Positions 5,620 to 5,658 of a stretch of 5,658 nucleotides of DNA are shown here, in pieces (within the stretch, counting starts at the first letter, position 1; each line of letters begins with the position of its first letter). The position numbers and the translations under genes were made by a program. The notes under the pieces are model-generated. The model was not told the DNA's origin, searched no databases, and was given only the letters and a program-made list of their open reading frames with translations. The DNA comes from a bacterium (lineage in GTDB: Bacteria; Patescibacteriota; Minisyncoccia; UBA6257). The stretch lies in the NCBI GenBank assembly GCA_021162155.1, contig JAGGZF010000064.1, forward strand, positions 1-5,658, written 5' to 3'.

Positions 5620-5658
5620 AGGTACCAGTACCAGCATAGCAATTATCGCTGGTAGTAG
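5620..5658 (-). CDS. 3' end of an upstream gene, frame ambiguous
   Basis: The right edge holds the last codons of a probable further minus-strand gene. In one frame it reads TTSDNCYAGTGT then TAA (5622-5620), which looks like a pilin or secreted-protein C-terminus. In another it reads LLPAIIAMLVLVPNI then TAG (5613-5611), like the end of a membrane segment. The third frame is closed by TAA at about 5645. I lean slightly to the first reading on composition. Either way the gap to the next start is under 12 bases, consistent with the operon continuing to the right. Confidence 0.35.

Overview
The window is an AT-rich stretch of bacterial DNA carrying the distal part of a type IV pilus / type II secretion-like operon, with every recognisable gene on the minus strand and read from right to left. 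The likely source is a Patescibacteria (Candidate Phyla Radiation) type organism. This is inferred from three things: the compact pilB-pilC-prepilin order, the 'LNADKLDGYDAADL'-style secreted protein with its short 'ISFP' N-terminal anchor, and the GWAWSE-x-x-GWISFNC repeats on a pilin. None of these is decisive without a database search. The code appears standard: four of the five complete genes end in TAA and one in TGA, and the long pilus genes contain no in-frame TGA.

Layout in transcription order (right to left): 5620-5658 is the last few codons of an upstream gene, frame ambiguous. 4982-5608 is a 208-residue, very hydrophobic multi-span membrane protein with no aspartate; its C-terminal half faintly resembles a prepilin-peptidase fold. 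3250-4956 is the PilB/GspE assembly ATPase. 2006-3226 is the PilC/GspF platform protein. 1040-1960 is a GspH/FimT-like prepilin with an unusual Ala at the -1 cleavage position and four C-terminal aromatic/cysteine repeats. 324-1007 is a membrane-anchored, cysteine-rich secreted protein of mosaic architecture. Gaps between genes are 23 to 45 bases, so this looks like one transcription unit whose promoter lies beyond the right edge.

Positions 1-323 contain no gene that I can support: the few ATG codons on the plus strand are followed at once by stops, and the minus strand has no ATG there. The stretch is purine-rich on the plus strand. It holds a compact hairpin with a short T-run at the left edge (a possible plus-strand terminator) and a longer two-tier hairpin at 78-149 of unknown role.

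Working model: PilB powers and PilC anchors assembly of a pilus or pseudopilus. The repeat-bearing prepilin would be a minor or tip subunit with a disulfide-stabilised adhesive or binding tail. The 227-residue protein would be a cell-surface partner or independent adhesin encoded in the same operon. No major pilin, PilT, PilM/N/O or catalytically complete PilD is visible, so these must lie elsewhere if the system is functional. The most interesting points are the prepilin's repeat tail, the Asp-free membrane protein in front of pilB, and the 227-residue gene, whose G+C is visibly higher than that of its neighbours.
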